This document shows, piece after piece, positions 15,811 through 23,789 of a stretch of 40,184 nucleotides of DNA. This DNA is from Kytococcus schroeteri (GTDB taxonomy: Bacteria; Actinomycetota; Actinomycetes; Actinomycetales; Dermatophilaceae): positions 1 through 40,184 of the forward strand of contig NZ_PKIZ01000023.1 in NCBI RefSeq assembly GCF_002847825.1, written 5' to 3'. Below the pieces are notes generated by a model that worked only from the letters and a program-made list of their open reading frames with translations, searched no databases and was not told the origin of the DNA. Positions within the stretch are counted from its first letter, which is position 1, and each line of letters opens with the position of its first letter. Position numbers and translations under genes: made by a program.

Positions 15811-17889
15811 GTGGGCCCCACCCCCGCCCCGACCGCAGCCCGCACCCTCCTGGTCGACCTGCTCGGGGAGGGGGCGGGCCCGTTCGCGCTGCTGCGCCGG
15901 GCCGACGACCCCGAGGTGGTGCTGCTGCTGCGCGGCGAGGTCACCGACCTGGAGCACCTGGCGGACCTGCCGGCACCCGGCGAGCACCCCGTGCTGGCCA
16001 TGGTGCCCTACCGCCAGGTGGCCGAGCGGGGCTTCGCCGCCCACGACGACGGCGCCCCGCTGCGGGTGCTGCTGCCGCGCCACACCGACCGGCTGCCGGT
16101 GGCTGAGGTGGCCGCGGCCCTGACCGAGCTGGTGCCCGAGCCCGCGGCCGTCTCCGGCGAGCGCATGAGCGTCTCCGACGCGGACTACGCCGCCATGGTG
16201 CGCCGCGTCATCACCGACGAGATCGGCCACGGCGAGGGGGCCAACTTCGTGCTCCGCCGCGACGTGGTGGCCGACGTGGAGGGTCCGCCCTCCACCGCCG
16301 CGCTGGGCTGGTTCGCCCGCCTGCTGGAGGCCGAGGCCGGCGCGCACTGGACCTTCGTGGTGCACACACCCGGCCACACGCTGGTGGGGGCCTCCCCGGA
16401 GCGCCACGTCGGCGTCGCCGGCGGCCGCGCGGTGATGAACCCCATCTCCGGGACCTTCCGCCATGGCGAGCATGCCACCCCCGAGGCCCTCGTGGAGGCC
16501 TTCCGGGGCTTCCTGTCCGACACCAAGGAGACCGAGGAACTCTTCATGGTGGTGGACGAGGAGATGAAGATGATGGCGCGCGTCTGCGCCAGCGGCGGCC
16601 GGATGACCGGTCCGCACCTCAAGCAGATGGCGCACCTCACCCACACCGAGTACCTGCTCGACGGCGCCACGGACATGGACCCGCGCGAGGTGCTGCGCGA
16701 GACGATGTTCGCCCCCACCGTCACCGGCTCGCCGATGGAGAACGCCTGCCGTGTCATCCACCGCCACGAGCCCACCGGTCGCGGCTACTACTCGGGTGTG
16801 CTGGCGCTGCTGGACCGTGACGAGGAGGGACGCGAGCGGCTCGACGCCCCCATCGTCATCCGCACCGCGCAGCTGCCCCACGACGGCACCGTGAGCGTGT
16901 CGGCCGGCGCCACCCTGGTGCGCCACAGCGACCCCGAGGCCGAGGTGGCCGAGACCGCGGTGAAGGCCACCGGGATGCTCGCCGCGATGGGCCTGCGCCC
17001 CCAGCGCCCGGTCGCCGAGGCCCCGGACCTGGCCGCCCTGCCCGAGGTGTCCGACGCCCTGGCGGCCCGCAACGAGCGGCTCTCGCCCTTCTGGCTCGCG
17101 CCGCAGGCCCCCACCCACCTGGAGGGCGTGGCCGGCGCGAGCGTGCTCGTGGTGGACGCAGAGGACGCCTGGACGCAGATGCTGGCCCACCAGCTGCGCC
17201 ACCTGGGCCTGCGGGCCGAGGTGCGCCGCTGGGACACCGTCACCCCCGAGGACGTCGCCGGCCCGGGCGCTCCGGACCTGCTGCTCAGCGGGCCCGGCCC
17301 CGGCGACCCGAGCGACCTCGCCTCATCCCGCATCGCCCGCCTGCACGAGCTGGTCCGGGCCCGGCTGGGTGCCGGTCTGCCGCTGGTGGCGGTCTGCCTG
17401 AGCCACCAGGTGCTCAGCCACGCCGCGGGCCTGCCCATCGTGCGGCTCGAGGAGCCCCAGCAGGGCGTGCAGCTCGAGGTCGACTGGTTCGGCCGGCCCG
17501 CCCGCATCGGGTTCTACAACACCTTCGTGGCCCGGCACGGCGGGGAGCCCGTGGAGGTCTCGGGGCGTCCGCTGGAGGTGACCGCCGACCCGACCACCGG
17601 TGCCGTGCGCGGTCTGCGGGGGCCGGGCGTGGCCTCCATCCAGGGCCACGCCGAGTCGGTGCTCTCGGCCGACGGCCTGCCCGTGCTCCAGGAGATGGTG
17701 CGGCACGCCCTGGGGGGGCTGAACGGCTCCGACACGGACGCGAGGAGGGGCACCCCACGGGGTGCCCCTCCTCGCGTCCGTCGTGCGGGCGCCGGGGTGC
17801 TCAGGGACGGCTGGCGCGGCGCTGCTGCGCCTTGCGCCAGAGGAACCACAGCACGGCGACGACGAGCAGCACGGCCACGACCTTGCTGA
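15811..17889 (+). CDS. PhzE-like anthranilate/ADIC synthase family enzyme with fused glutaminase
   Basis: The frame gives 692 aa. Residues about 120-420 are the chorismate-utilising domain: [49 protein letters not shown] and [16 protein letters not shown]. This pattern is closest to PhzE (2-amino-2-deoxyisochorismate synthase). The C-terminal class I glutamine amidotransferase has Cys529 (VCLSHQ) and His613/Glu615 (GHAES). Substrate is chorismate plus glutamine; no phenazine genes are near, so the product is uncertain. Start GTG is coupled to the ACT gene. Oddity: the natural end seems to be near residue 637. A G7 tract at 17712-17718 is followed by an out-of-frame TGA (17720-17722); with one G fewer the protein would end HALGG. 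As given, about 55 Arg-rich residues run through the terminator and into antisense of dedA. Confidence 0.88.
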   Translation: MGPTPAPTAARTLLVDLLGEGAGPFALLRRADDPEVVLLLRGEVTDLEHLADLPAPGEHPVLAMVPYRQVAERGFAAHDDGAPLRVLLPRHTDRLPVAEVAAALTELVPEPAAVSGERMSVSDADYAAMVRRVITDEIGHGEGANFVLRRDVVADVEGPPSTAALGWFARLLEAEAGAHWTFVVHTPGHTLVGASPERHVGVAGGRAVMNPISGTFRHGEHATPEALVEAFRGFLSDTKETEELFMVVDEEMKMMARVCASGGRMTGPHLKQMAHLTHTEYLLDGATDMDPREVLRETMFAPTVTGSPMENACRVIHRHEPTGRGYYSGVLALLDRDEEGRERLDAPIVIRTAQLPHDGTVSVSAGATLVRHSDPEAEVAETAVKATGMLAAMGLRPQRPVAEAPDLAALPEVSDALAARNERLSPFWLAPQAPTHLEGVAGASVLVVDAEDAWTQMLAHQLRHLGLRAEVRRWDTVTPEDVAGPGAPDLLLSGPGPGDPSDLASSRIARLHELVRARLGAGLPLVAVCLSHQVLSHAAGLPIVRLEEPQQGVQLEVDWFGRPARIGFYNTFVARHGGEPVEVSGRPLEVTADPTTGAVRGLRGPGVASIQGHAESVLSADGLPVLQEMVRHALGGLNGSDTDARRGTPRGAPPRVRRAGAGVLRDGWRGAAAPCARGTTARRRRAARPRPC
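17734..17781. terminator. Terminator hairpin between the PhzE-like gene and dedA
   Basis: A perfect 23-bp stem, arms 17734-17756 and 17759-17781, with almost no loop (CACCCCACGGGGTG at its tip). It serves both converging genes. The written frame of the PhzE-like gene reads through it, which is unusual and supports a frameshift just before. Confidence 0.9.
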
Positions 17890-18415
17890 TGATCCCCACG
17901 ACGCCCTCCACGGCCTGCCAGTTGGCGCCCAGGGCGTACCCCAGTCCCACGAGCAGGCCGTTCCACACCAGGGTGCCCAGGAGCGTGTACACGAAGAAGG
18001 TGCCGAAGGGCATGCCCGAGGTGCCTGCGGGGATCGAGATGAGCGAGCGGACCCCGGGCACGCACCGGCCGGTCAGGACCGCGACCTTGCCGTAGCGGTC
18101 GAACCAGCGGTGTGCGGCGTCGGCGTCGTCCTCGTCCACCAGTGGCAGCTTGGCCATCCAGCGGATGGTGCGCTCCCGGCCCCACGCCCGGGCGACGCCG
18201 TACAGCAGGCAGGCGCCGGCGACGGCACCGGCGGTGGTCCACAGCATCACCTCCACCCAGCCCATCTGCCCCTGGCCGATGGTGAAGCCCGCCAGGGGGA
18301 GCACCAGCTCGCTGGGGATCGGCGGGAAGACGGTCTCGAGAAGCATCAGCAGGGCCAGGCCGGGGCCGCCGAGGGTCTCGATGGTGTGGGTGATCCACTC
18401 GCTCAGGTTGGGCAT
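17801..18415 (-). CDS. DedA family membrane protein
   Basis: A 204-aa inner-membrane protein of the DedA/SNARE-associated family. Signatures: LLMLLETVFPPIPSELVLPLAGF (acidic re-entrant loop with E-x-P-P-x-P-x-E), then FDRYGKVAVLTGRCVPGVRSLISIPAGTSGMPFGTF (the R-x3-P-x-R-G motif). About five hydrophobic segments, with a basic C-terminus ([12 protein letters not shown]). Members act in membrane homeostasis, several as undecaprenyl-phosphate or phospholipid flippases; the substrate here is not known. The ATG at 18415 has TAGCCT 6 nt upstream. Confidence 0.93.
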   Translation of the reverse strand: MPNLSEWITHTIETLGGPGLALLMLLETVFPPIPSELVLPLAGFTIGQGQMGWVEVMLWTTAGAVAGACLLYGVARAWGRERTIRWMAKLPLVDEDDADAAHRWFDRYGKVAVLTGRCVPGVRSLISIPAGTSGMPFGTFFVYTLLGTLVWNGLLVGLGYALGANWQAVEGVVGIISKVVAVLLVVAVLWFLWRKAQQRRASRP

Positions 18416-18421
18416 GGGGCA

Positions 18422-18427
18422 AGGCTA
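18422..18427 (-). promoter_or_regulatory. -10 element (TAGCCT), leaderless start of dedA
   Basis: TAGCCT, then TGCCCC, then the dedA ATG; the same layout as at other starts in this window that lack a Shine-Dalgarno. Confidence 0.45.
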
Positions 18428-18494
18428 GGCCGGGGATGCTGGGGGAACCCTGTGGGGCGCCCGTGAATCACGCCTCACAGGACGGGGTGCACGA

Positions 18495-18529
18495 CGAAGC
18501 CCCACCCGGTGGAACCGGGTGGGGCTTCG
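18495..18529. terminator. Terminator hairpin downstream of tRNA-Phe
   Basis: Perfect 16-bp arms at 18495-18510 and 18514-18529 around GGA. It lies 16 bp past the 3' end of tRNA-Phe on the minus strand and probably ends the tRNA-Asp/tRNA-Phe transcript. Confidence 0.85.
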
Positions 18530-18545
18530 CGGCAGTCTCTCGGAG

Positions 18546-18618
18546 TGGCCAGAGGCGGGGTCGAACCGCCGACCTTTCGATTTTCAGTCGAACGCTCTAC
18601 CAACTGAGCTATCTGGCC
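18546..18618 (-). tRNA. tRNA-Phe (GAA)
   Basis: 73 nt. Acceptor stem GGCCAGA/TCTGGCC with discriminator A; D-arm AGCTCAGTTGGTAGAGC; anticodon loop CTGAAAA gives GAA; T-arm GGCGGTTCGACCCCGCC. CCA is not encoded. Confidence 0.97.
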
Positions 18619-18646
18619 AGGGCGATGACCGAAATCATCGTTCCAG

Positions 18647-18720
18647 CGACCTCGACGGGACTCGAACCCGCGACCTCCGCCGTGACAGGGCGGCGCGCTA
18701 ACCAACTGCGCCACGAGGCC
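18647..18720 (-). tRNA. tRNA-Asp (GTC)
   Basis: 74 nt. Acceptor GGCCTCG/CGAGGTC with the Asp discriminator G; D-arm GCGCAGTTGGTTAGCGC; anticodon loop CTGTCAC gives GTC; T-arm GCGGGTTCGAGTCCCGT. CCA is not encoded. It lies 28 bp upstream of tRNA-Phe in the same transcript. Confidence 0.97.
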
Positions 18721-18752
18721 TTGCATTCGCGCCTCACCGGCGCGACTGGAGA

Positions 18753-18780
18753 ACCATACGTGAATCCACGCTGAGTGCAA
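18753..18780 (-). promoter_or_regulatory. Promoter of the tRNA-Asp/tRNA-Phe transcript
   Basis: On the minus strand TTGCAC (18780-18775), a 16-bp spacer, and TATGGT (18758-18753), placing the start about 25 nt before tRNA-Asp. This is one of the best -35/-10 pairs in the window and shows that these tRNAs do not depend on the tRNA-Glu promoter. Confidence 0.55.
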
Positions 18781-18797
18781 AATCGGCTCCAGCAGGC

Positions 18798-18836
18798 GCG
18801 TCGGGGGCCCGTGCGCAGCGCACGGGCCCCCGACGC
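18798..18836. terminator. Terminator hairpin after the GMC/secreted protein operon
   Basis: Perfect 19-bp arms at 18798-18816 and 18818-18836. It starts 5 bp past the stop of the secreted protein gene on the minus strand. Confidence 0.88.
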
Positions 18837-18841
18837 GGTGC

Positions 18842-19522
18842 TCAGCTGGTGCTGTAGCCGACGACGTAGCCGACCTTCTCGTCGTGGTCGTCGGTGTACC
18901 CGGCGAACTCGTCGCGGATGTCGTTCTCCACGGCGTCGCTCACCACCGCCTTGACCATGAGGTTGAACGTCACGTTGGTGAACGTCCGCGGGGAGTAGTA
19001 CTTCAGCGGCATCGTGAAGCTCTGGCCCGGGGCCAGGGTGCCGTTGTAGGTGTACATGTACATCTGGCCGGTGCCCCGGGCGGTGCGCCCGGTGCTGGTG
19101 CGCACCCAGGTCACGGCCGTGTTGGTGGTCACGGCGCCCAGCTGGTCCGAACCCAAGGGGGCGCTGTCCGAGCCGTAGTCACGCATCTCGAACTCGACGG
19201 TGCCGGTCGGGTTCACCGCGTCGCCGGGGCCGACGTTGGTCACGGTGATCGACGGCGGCAGGGCCGCCTGGCGCGTGGCCACGGTGGTGAGGCGGTTGGG
19301 GTCGGGCTGCTTCATCTGGTCGAAGAACTCGTAGTTCTTCCAGATGGTGTCGTCCAGCGCGTACTCGAGGGTGTCCCAGTCGAAGTTGGGGTCCTCGACG
19401 GTGACCGCCAGGTTGGCGCTCGAGACGCTGGCGGCGAGCGCCGGTGCCGCGGCGGTGGCCACGACGGCCGGAACGCTCCAGAGGGCGGCGCGGGTCGCCA
19501 CTCGGCGGGTCTGGGTGTTCAT
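18842..19522 (-). CDS. Secreted protein of unknown function coupled to the GMC oxidoreductase
   Basis: A 226-aa protein with an export signal: MNTQTRRVATRAALWSVPAVVATAAAPALAAS, where the RR and Ala-rich core suggest Tat export and cleavage after ALA. The mature part has Ig/beta-sandwich-like strands, for example SITVTNVGPGDAVNPTGTVEFEM and GTLAPGQSFTMPLKYYSP, and no cysteine, so it looks like an extracellular beta domain. I recognise no catalytic motif or named family. Its ATG overlaps the TGA of the GMC oxidoreductase gene (TGATG on the minus strand), so the pair is translationally coupled and probably works together outside the cell. Confidence 0.7.
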   Translation of the reverse strand: MNTQTRRVATRAALWSVPAVVATAAAPALAASVSSANLAVTVEDPNFDWDTLEYALDDTIWKNYEFFDQMKQPDPNRLTTVATRQAALPPSITVTNVGPGDAVNPTGTVEFEMRDYGSDSAPLGSDQLGAVTTNTAVTWVRTSTGRTARGTGQMYMYTYNGTLAPGQSFTMPLKYYSPRTFTNVTFNLMVKAVVSDAVENDIRDEFAGYTDDHDEKVGYVVGYSTS

Positions 19523-21111
19523 CAGGCAAACCTCCCGGCCGCGATGAGGCGGTCCATGCAGCGCTCGGCGAGCGCGGTGATCGTCACGAAGGGGTTGACG
19601 CCGATCTTGGCCGGGATGAGCGAGCCGTCGATGGCGAAGAGGCCGGGGGCTCCCTTGACCTCACCGTTGAGGTCGGTGGCCTCGCCCAGGACCATCCCGC
19701 CCAGCGGGTGGTACGTGAAGTAGTCCGTGAAGATCTTGCCCTTCTCGAACAGGTCGGTGGCGTAGGTGGTGCCGTTGGCGGCATTGACCTTGTCGAACAC
19801 GGCGCGGGCCGCGGCCACGGACGGGGCGTGCTTGGTGGTGTTCCAGTCGAGGCTCACGGAGCCGTCGGCGTTGGGGGAGAACGACCCGTAGTTGGGGTTG
19901 TTCGTGATGGCCAGGTAGAGCGCGCGGTCGATCTCGATGCCGGCCGGCAGCGGCGCGATCTCGGCGAACACCGAGGCGGTGGTGTTGTCCCACGCCTTGA
20001 CGCCCATGGTCGGGATGCCGGACTGGAAGCGACCGGCGCCGCGGGCGTTGATGGCCAGCATGGTGTTGCCGTTGGGGCCCCACTTCTGGCCCACCGCGCT
20101 GTTGAGGCCGGGGATGTCGCCGCGGTACTTGGACTGCACCATGAGCTTGGAGGTGCCGACGGAACCGGCGGCCAGCACGACGCGGTCGTAGACGGCCTGG
20201 CGCTCGCTCTGCACGACGCCGTCGAAGTTGATGGTCTTGAGGTCCAGCAGCCAGGTGCCGTCGGCCTGCTGGCGGATGCGCGTGGTCTCGGTGAGGGTCA
20301 CCAGATTGACCAGGCCGGTGGCCAGGGCGCGCTTGATGTAGGTCTTGGCCAGCGACTTCTTGCCGTGGTTGTTGCCGAAGATGACCTCCTGGGCGAGGGC
20401 GGAACGCTCCTCCTCCTGGTAGGACTCACGGCGCATGTAGTCCCAGTCGTAGACGTTGGGCACCGGCACGGACGAGAGGCCGGCCTTCTTGGCGGCCCGC
20501 ACGCCGTTGCGGGTGAACTGGTACCACGGCGAGTAGGCGATCATGTCGCCCTCGGGCTTGAACACGCCCAGGTTGGCGTTGGCGCGCGGGAAGTACGTGC
20601 CGTACATCTCCGCGGCGTCCACCTGCGGCAGCACCATCTCGAAGAAGCTGCGGTCCGGGGTCACGGCCATGCCGCCGTTGGCGAGCGAGCCACCACCCAC
20701 GCCGCGGCCCACGTACACCTTCATGTTGGCGAAGCGCTCGAGGCCCAGGACGCCGGCGCCGGCGTCGATGTCCTTGTTGACGATGTCGAGCCCGAAGAGG
20801 GTGGAGAAGGGCAGGTCGGTGCGGGTCTCGAACCACATCGACCGGGAGGTCGGCTCGGTCATCGACGTGAACGTCTTGCCGTTGAGGCCCGGGCCCATGT
20901 TCTCCCAGTCGCACCCCATCTCGATGAGGTCGACGGGGATGCCGCGCGAGGTGAGCGCGAGGGCGGCGACGGCGCCGCCGTACCCGGACCCGATGATGGC
21001 GATGCGGCGGTTCCCGGCGGCCTGCGCGGGGGCGCCGGTGGCTGAGGCGACGGCCACGGCAGCAGCGGATGCCGTGGCTCCCCTCAGCATCGTCCTGCGG
21101 CTTGTCTGCAT
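19522..21111 (-). CDS. GMC oxidoreductase, cholesterol-oxidase (class I) like, Tat exported
   Basis: A 529-aa secreted FAD enzyme. The Tat signal is MQTSRRTMLRGATASAAAVAVASA with cleavage near AQAA. The FAD motif is IAIIGSGYGGAVAALAL, and VYVGRGVGGGSLANGGM is the GMC flavin loop. The C-terminal half matches Streptomyces-type cholesterol oxidase as remembered: VFAEIAPLPAG (active-site Glu), YHPLGGMVLGEATD (active-site His), FAIDGSLIPAKIGVNPFVTITALAER (active-site Asn). It would oxidise a 3-beta-hydroxysterol or similar alcohol with O2, giving H2O2. Sterol specificity is inferred. AGGGAG lies at good spacing before ATG 21111. It is followed by a coupled secreted protein, and the operon sits between tRNA genes. 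Confidence 0.88.
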   Translation of the reverse strand: MQTSRRTMLRGATASAAAVAVASATGAPAQAAGNRRIAIIGSGYGGAVAALALTSRGIPVDLIEMGCDWENMGPGLNGKTFTSMTEPTSRSMWFETRTDLPFSTLFGLDIVNKDIDAGAGVLGLERFANMKVYVGRGVGGGSLANGGMAVTPDRSFFEMVLPQVDAAEMYGTYFPRANANLGVFKPEGDMIAYSPWYQFTRNGVRAAKKAGLSSVPVPNVYDWDYMRRESYQEEERSALAQEVIFGNNHGKKSLAKTYIKRALATGLVNLVTLTETTRIRQQADGTWLLDLKTINFDGVVQSERQAVYDRVVLAAGSVGTSKLMVQSKYRGDIPGLNSAVGQKWGPNGNTMLAINARGAGRFQSGIPTMGVKAWDNTTASVFAEIAPLPAGIEIDRALYLAITNNPNYGSFSPNADGSVSLDWNTTKHAPSVAAARAVFDKVNAANGTTYATDLFEKGKIFTDYFTYHPLGGMVLGEATDLNGEVKGAPGLFAIDGSLIPAKIGVNPFVTITALAERCMDRLIAAGRFA

Positions 21112-21354
21112 GTGTACTCCCTGGGGGAACGCGTGTGAGTGCGGGACTGTTCGCCGTCCCGCCATGCGCATCCTCCCGCAGGTTGAGGCCCCCCATTTTT
21201 CCTGAAGGGTGAAAAGGCCGTCCCGGATGGCGACGACCATCGGCCAGAGGAGTGAAATCCTCGGCAGGGGCTCACTCACGGCCGCGGAGAAAGGCCGGAT
21301 GAGAGATAGGTCACAGGGCGGTTCCGCGGGGGAGTCGCGCCTCGTGTGGTGTGG
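21112..21354. promoter_or_regulatory. Upstream region of the GMC operon
   Basis: 243 bp without a gene. An AT-richer spot (CCCATTTTTCCTGAAGGG, 21193-21210) stands out and may be part of the promoter, but no consensus pair could be assigned. The AGGGAG ribosome binding site lies near 21118-21123. Confidence 0.3.
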
Positions 21355-21427
21355 CATCCCCAACGGGATTCGAACCCGCGTTACCGGCGTGAAAGGCCGG
21401 GGTCCTAGGCCGCTAGACGATGGGGAC
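21355..21427 (-). tRNA. tRNA-Glu (TTC)
   Basis: 73 nt. Acceptor GTCCCCA/TGGGGAT with discriminator G; D-region CGTCTAGCGGCCTAGGACC; anticodon loop CTTTCAC gives TTC; T-arm GCGGGTTCGAATCCCGT. CCA is not encoded. TACACT at 21472-21467 on the minus strand is a possible -10. Confidence 0.97.
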
Positions 21428-21477
21428 CCGCCGGCGCGGCGGTCGTCCGCCCGCTCCGGCGCGCACAGTGTACGCAG

Positions 21478-22557
21478 TCACAGTCGCGCGGCCGCCCACT
21501 CCTTGACCTGCGTGGCCGGCCACGTGGTGACGATCCGCTCCGGAGGGATGCCGGCGTCGGCGGCCCGCTGCGCGCCGAACGCGAGTAGGTCCAGCTGGCC
21601 GGGTGCGTGGGCGTCGCTGTCGATGCTGAACAGGCAGCCGGCCTCCAGGGCCAGGGCGATGAGCTCGTCGGGCGGGTCCTGTCGCTCGGGACGGGCGTTG
21701 AGCTCCACGGCCACGCACTCCTGGGCACAGGCCGCGAACACCGCCTCGGCGTCGAACTCGCTCGGTGGACGGGTGCCGCGGCCGCCCGTCACCAGGCGGC
21801 CGGTGCAGTGCCCCAGCACCGACGTGAGCGGGTTGCGCACCGCGGCCAGCATGCGGGGCGTCATCTCGGCCGACGGCATGCGGAGCTTCGAGTGCACGCT
21901 CGCCACCCGGACGTCCAGGGTCGCCAGCAGGTCCTCGCGCTGGTCGAGCGTGCCGTCGTCCAGCACGTCCACCTCGATGCCGTGGAGCAGCTCGAGCGAC
22001 CGCCCCTCGTCGGCCAGCTGCTGCCGGACCTGCGCCACCGTGTCGCGCTGGGCCACCAACCGCTCGGCCGACAGGCCGTTGGCCACCCGCAGCCGCGGGG
22101 AGTGGTCGGTGACGGCCAGGTAGTCCCGCCCCAGCGCGTCGGCGGCACGGGCCATCTCCAGCAGGGGGGCCCCGCCGTCGCTGTCGCTGGTGTGGCTGTG
22201 CAGGTCCCCGGCGAGCAGTCCGAGGAGCTCGCGGCCGGCGGGCGTCATCTCGAGCAGCGGTCCCCCGTGCTCCTCGCGTGCTGCGGCGAGCTTGGTGGGC
22301 ACCTCGCCCGCCACGGCCTCGCGCACCACGGCGGCGGTGGAGGAACCGATGCCGCGCAGCTCCTGCCAGCTGTCGGCCTCCGTGTGGCGGGCGAACTCCT
22401 CCTCGGAGAGGCCCTCCACCACCGTCACGGCGTTGCGGTAGGCCTCGATGCGGCGGGAGGACTGCCGGGCCCGCTCGTTGAGGAAGGCCACCTCGCGCAG
22501 GCAGGCCAGGGCCCGGGCGCGGGGCGCGGTGGGGAGGTCGGGGGGAGGGCTGCTCAC
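21478..22557 (-). CDS. PHP-domain metal hydrolase with N-terminal helix-hairpin-helix
   Basis: A 359-aa protein. Residues 1-110 form a PolX-like helical part with the helix-hairpin-helix segment LRGIGSSTAAVVREAV. Residues 117-355 form a PHP phosphoesterase domain with all metal motifs: GDLHSHTSDSDGG (His120, His122), AVTDHSPRL, HGIEVDVLDDG, VASVHSKL, LGHCTGR and SIDSDAHAPGQ. It resembles the C-terminal half of bacterial PolX without the polymerase domain; such proteins are annotated as PHP or histidinol-phosphatase-like. The substrate (DNA 3' ends or a phosphate monoester) is open. The GTG start fits TAGGCT 7 nt upstream. Confidence 0.87.
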   Translation of the reverse strand: MSSPPPDLPTAPRARALACLREVAFLNERARQSSRRIEAYRNAVTVVEGLSEEEFARHTEADSWQELRGIGSSTAAVVREAVAGEVPTKLAAAREEHGGPLLEMTPAGRELLGLLAGDLHSHTSDSDGGAPLLEMARAADALGRDYLAVTDHSPRLRVANGLSAERLVAQRDTVAQVRQQLADEGRSLELLHGIEVDVLDDGTLDQREDLLATLDVRVASVHSKLRMPSAEMTPRMLAAVRNPLTSVLGHCTGRLVTGGRGTRPPSEFDAEAVFAACAQECVAVELNARPERQDPPDELIALALEAGCLFSIDSDAHAPGQLDLLAFGAQRAADAGIPPERIVTTWPATQVKEWAAARL

Positions 22558-22564
22558 CGCATCG

Positions 22565-22570
22565 AGCCTA
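22565..22570 (-). promoter_or_regulatory. -10 element (TAGGCT), near-leaderless start of the PHP gene
   Basis: TAGGCT, then 7 nt, then the GTG start of the PHP-domain gene. Confidence 0.42.
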
Positions 22571-22629
22571 GCCCTGCGTGGTCCGGGGCAGGCCGTGCGG
22601 ATCGAGCTGGGGGGGCGCAGGATGGGCCC

Positions 22630-23082
22630 ATGGAGAACCTGCACGAGGTGCCCGGTCCCGCACTGACCGCCGACCAGCTGCACAGGCTGTTGCGGCTGCG
22701 AGTCGACGTGTTCGTGGTGGAGCAGGAGTGCCCCTACGCGGAGGTGGACGGCCGGGACCTGCTGCCCACCACGACCCACGTCTGGGTGGAGGAGGGGAGC
22801 GAGGTCGCCTCGACGCTGCGCCTGCTCGACGCGGGCGGACCGGACGGTGCCCTCGTCGTCGGACGGGTGGTCACCGCGGCGCCACACCGGGGGGCCGGGT
22901 TGGCGGCCCGCCTCCTGGAGCGGGTGCTCGACGCCCACGGCCACCGTCGCCTGGAGCTCGAGGCGCAGGCGCACCTGGCGGGCTGGTACGAGCGCTTCGG
23001 CTTCGCCCGTGCGGGGGCGGACCTCGACCTGGACGGCATCACCCACACGCCCATGGTGCGGGTGCCGGGCGGGGCGGCATGA
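22630..23082 (+). CDS. elaA: ElaA-like GNAT acetyltransferase
   Basis: A 150-aa cytosolic N-acetyltransferase. LHRLLRLRVDVFVVEQECPYAEVDGRDL is the ElaA hallmark. The acetyl-CoA loop region reads VVGRVVTAAPHRGAGLAARLLERVL (R/Q-x2-G-x-G/A pattern), followed by LEAQAHLAGWYERFGF. The substrate is unknown. The start at 22630 is set by homology; CAGGAT lies 6 nt upstream, a possible leaderless -10. It is divergent from the PHP gene over 72 bp. The stop overlaps an upstream ATG of the cupin frame, so the two may be co-transcribed. Confidence 0.88.
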   Translation: MENLHEVPGPALTADQLHRLLRLRVDVFVVEQECPYAEVDGRDLLPTTTHVWVEEGSEVASTLRLLDAGGPDGALVVGRVVTAAPHRGAGLAARLLERVLDAHGHRRLELEAQAHLAGWYERFGFARAGADLDLDGITHTPMVRVPGGAA

Positions 23083-23120
23083 TGGGCAGGGAACCGTCCC
23101 CGAGCAGTGAGGAGACCGCC

Positions 23121-23543
23121 ATGGCGGACCTGAGCGACCACGGCCCGAAGCCGTACACGGTCAACATCGAGGAGGCCACCCTGGCCAACGAGAACTTCCG
23201 CGCCACCCTGTGGACCGGCGAGTACCTGCAGATGACGGTCATGACCATCCCCGTGGGTGGCGAGGTCGGTCTGGAGATGCACGCCGACCACGACCAGTTC
23301 CTCCGCATCGAGCAGGGCACGGCCCGCGTGCAGATGGGTCCGGCGGAGGACGACCTCTCGTACGACGAGACCGTCGGGGACGACTGGGTGGCCCTCGTGC
23401 CCGCCGGCCAGTGGCACAACATCACCAACACCGGTGACGAGCCGCTGAAGCTCTACTCCCTGTACGGCCCGCCGGACCACGTCAAGGGCACCGTCCACGC
23501 GACGAAGGACGACGCGGAGAACGACCCCAACGAGCAGCACTGA
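23121..23543 (+). CDS. Cupin-domain protein
   Basis: A 140-aa single-domain cupin. Motif 1 is GLEMHADHDQFLRIEQGTARVQMG (His, His, Gln/Glu metal ligands); motif 2 is LVPAGQWHNITNTGDEPLKLYSLYGPPDH. The pattern is that of small mannose-6-phosphate isomerase-like cupins, whose substrates are mostly unknown. ATG 23121 was chosen because GAGGAG lies 8 nt upstream; an in-frame ATG at 23081 overlaps the acetyltransferase stop but has no ribosome binding site. The acidic tail ends DDAENDPNEQH. It probably forms an operon with the upstream acetyltransferase. Confidence 0.88.
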   Translation: MADLSDHGPKPYTVNIEEATLANENFRATLWTGEYLQMTVMTIPVGGEVGLEMHADHDQFLRIEQGTARVQMGPAEDDLSYDETVGDDWVALVPAGQWHNITNTGDEPLKLYSLYGPPDHVKGTVHATKDDAENDPNEQH

Positions 23544-23562
23544 GCGCGACTGCACGAGCGCG

Positions 23563-23598
23563 ACGAGGCCCCCGCACCGGACGGTGCGGGGGCCTCGT
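23563..23598. terminator. Terminator hairpin between the cupin gene and tRNA-Lys
   Basis: Perfect 16-bp arms at 23563-23578 and 23583-23598 with loop GGAC. It is shared by the converging cupin gene and tRNA-Lys. Confidence 0.88.
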
Positions 23599-23612
23599 GC
23601 GTGCGCTGACAG

Positions 23613-23685
23613 TGGGCCCCGTGGGACTCGAACCCACAACCTACGGATTAAAAGTCCGCAGCTCTGACCATTGAGCTAGAGGCCC
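23613..23685 (-). tRNA. tRNA-Lys (TTT)
   Basis: 73 nt. Acceptor GGGCCTC/GGGGCCC (with a U-G pair) and discriminator A; D-arm AGCTCAATGGTCAGAGC; anticodon loop CTTTTAA gives TTT; T-arm GTGGGTTCGAGTCCCAC. CCA is not encoded. TAGACT at 23721-23716 on the minus strand is a plausible -10. Confidence 0.97.
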
Positions 23686-23789
23686 CCCGCCGGCGACCGC
23701 CCGCGGGTCCGCGTGAGTCTATCCGCGGGGTTCCGCCTGCCTGTGGACACCGTGGTGAGGCTGTCGGTGGGTGCTGTCAGGGTGGCCCC

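Noticed and set aside
15811..17722. Phenazine biosynthesis cluster
   Set aside because: Only the PhzE-like enzyme is present; no phzA/B, D, F or G homologues are nearby.
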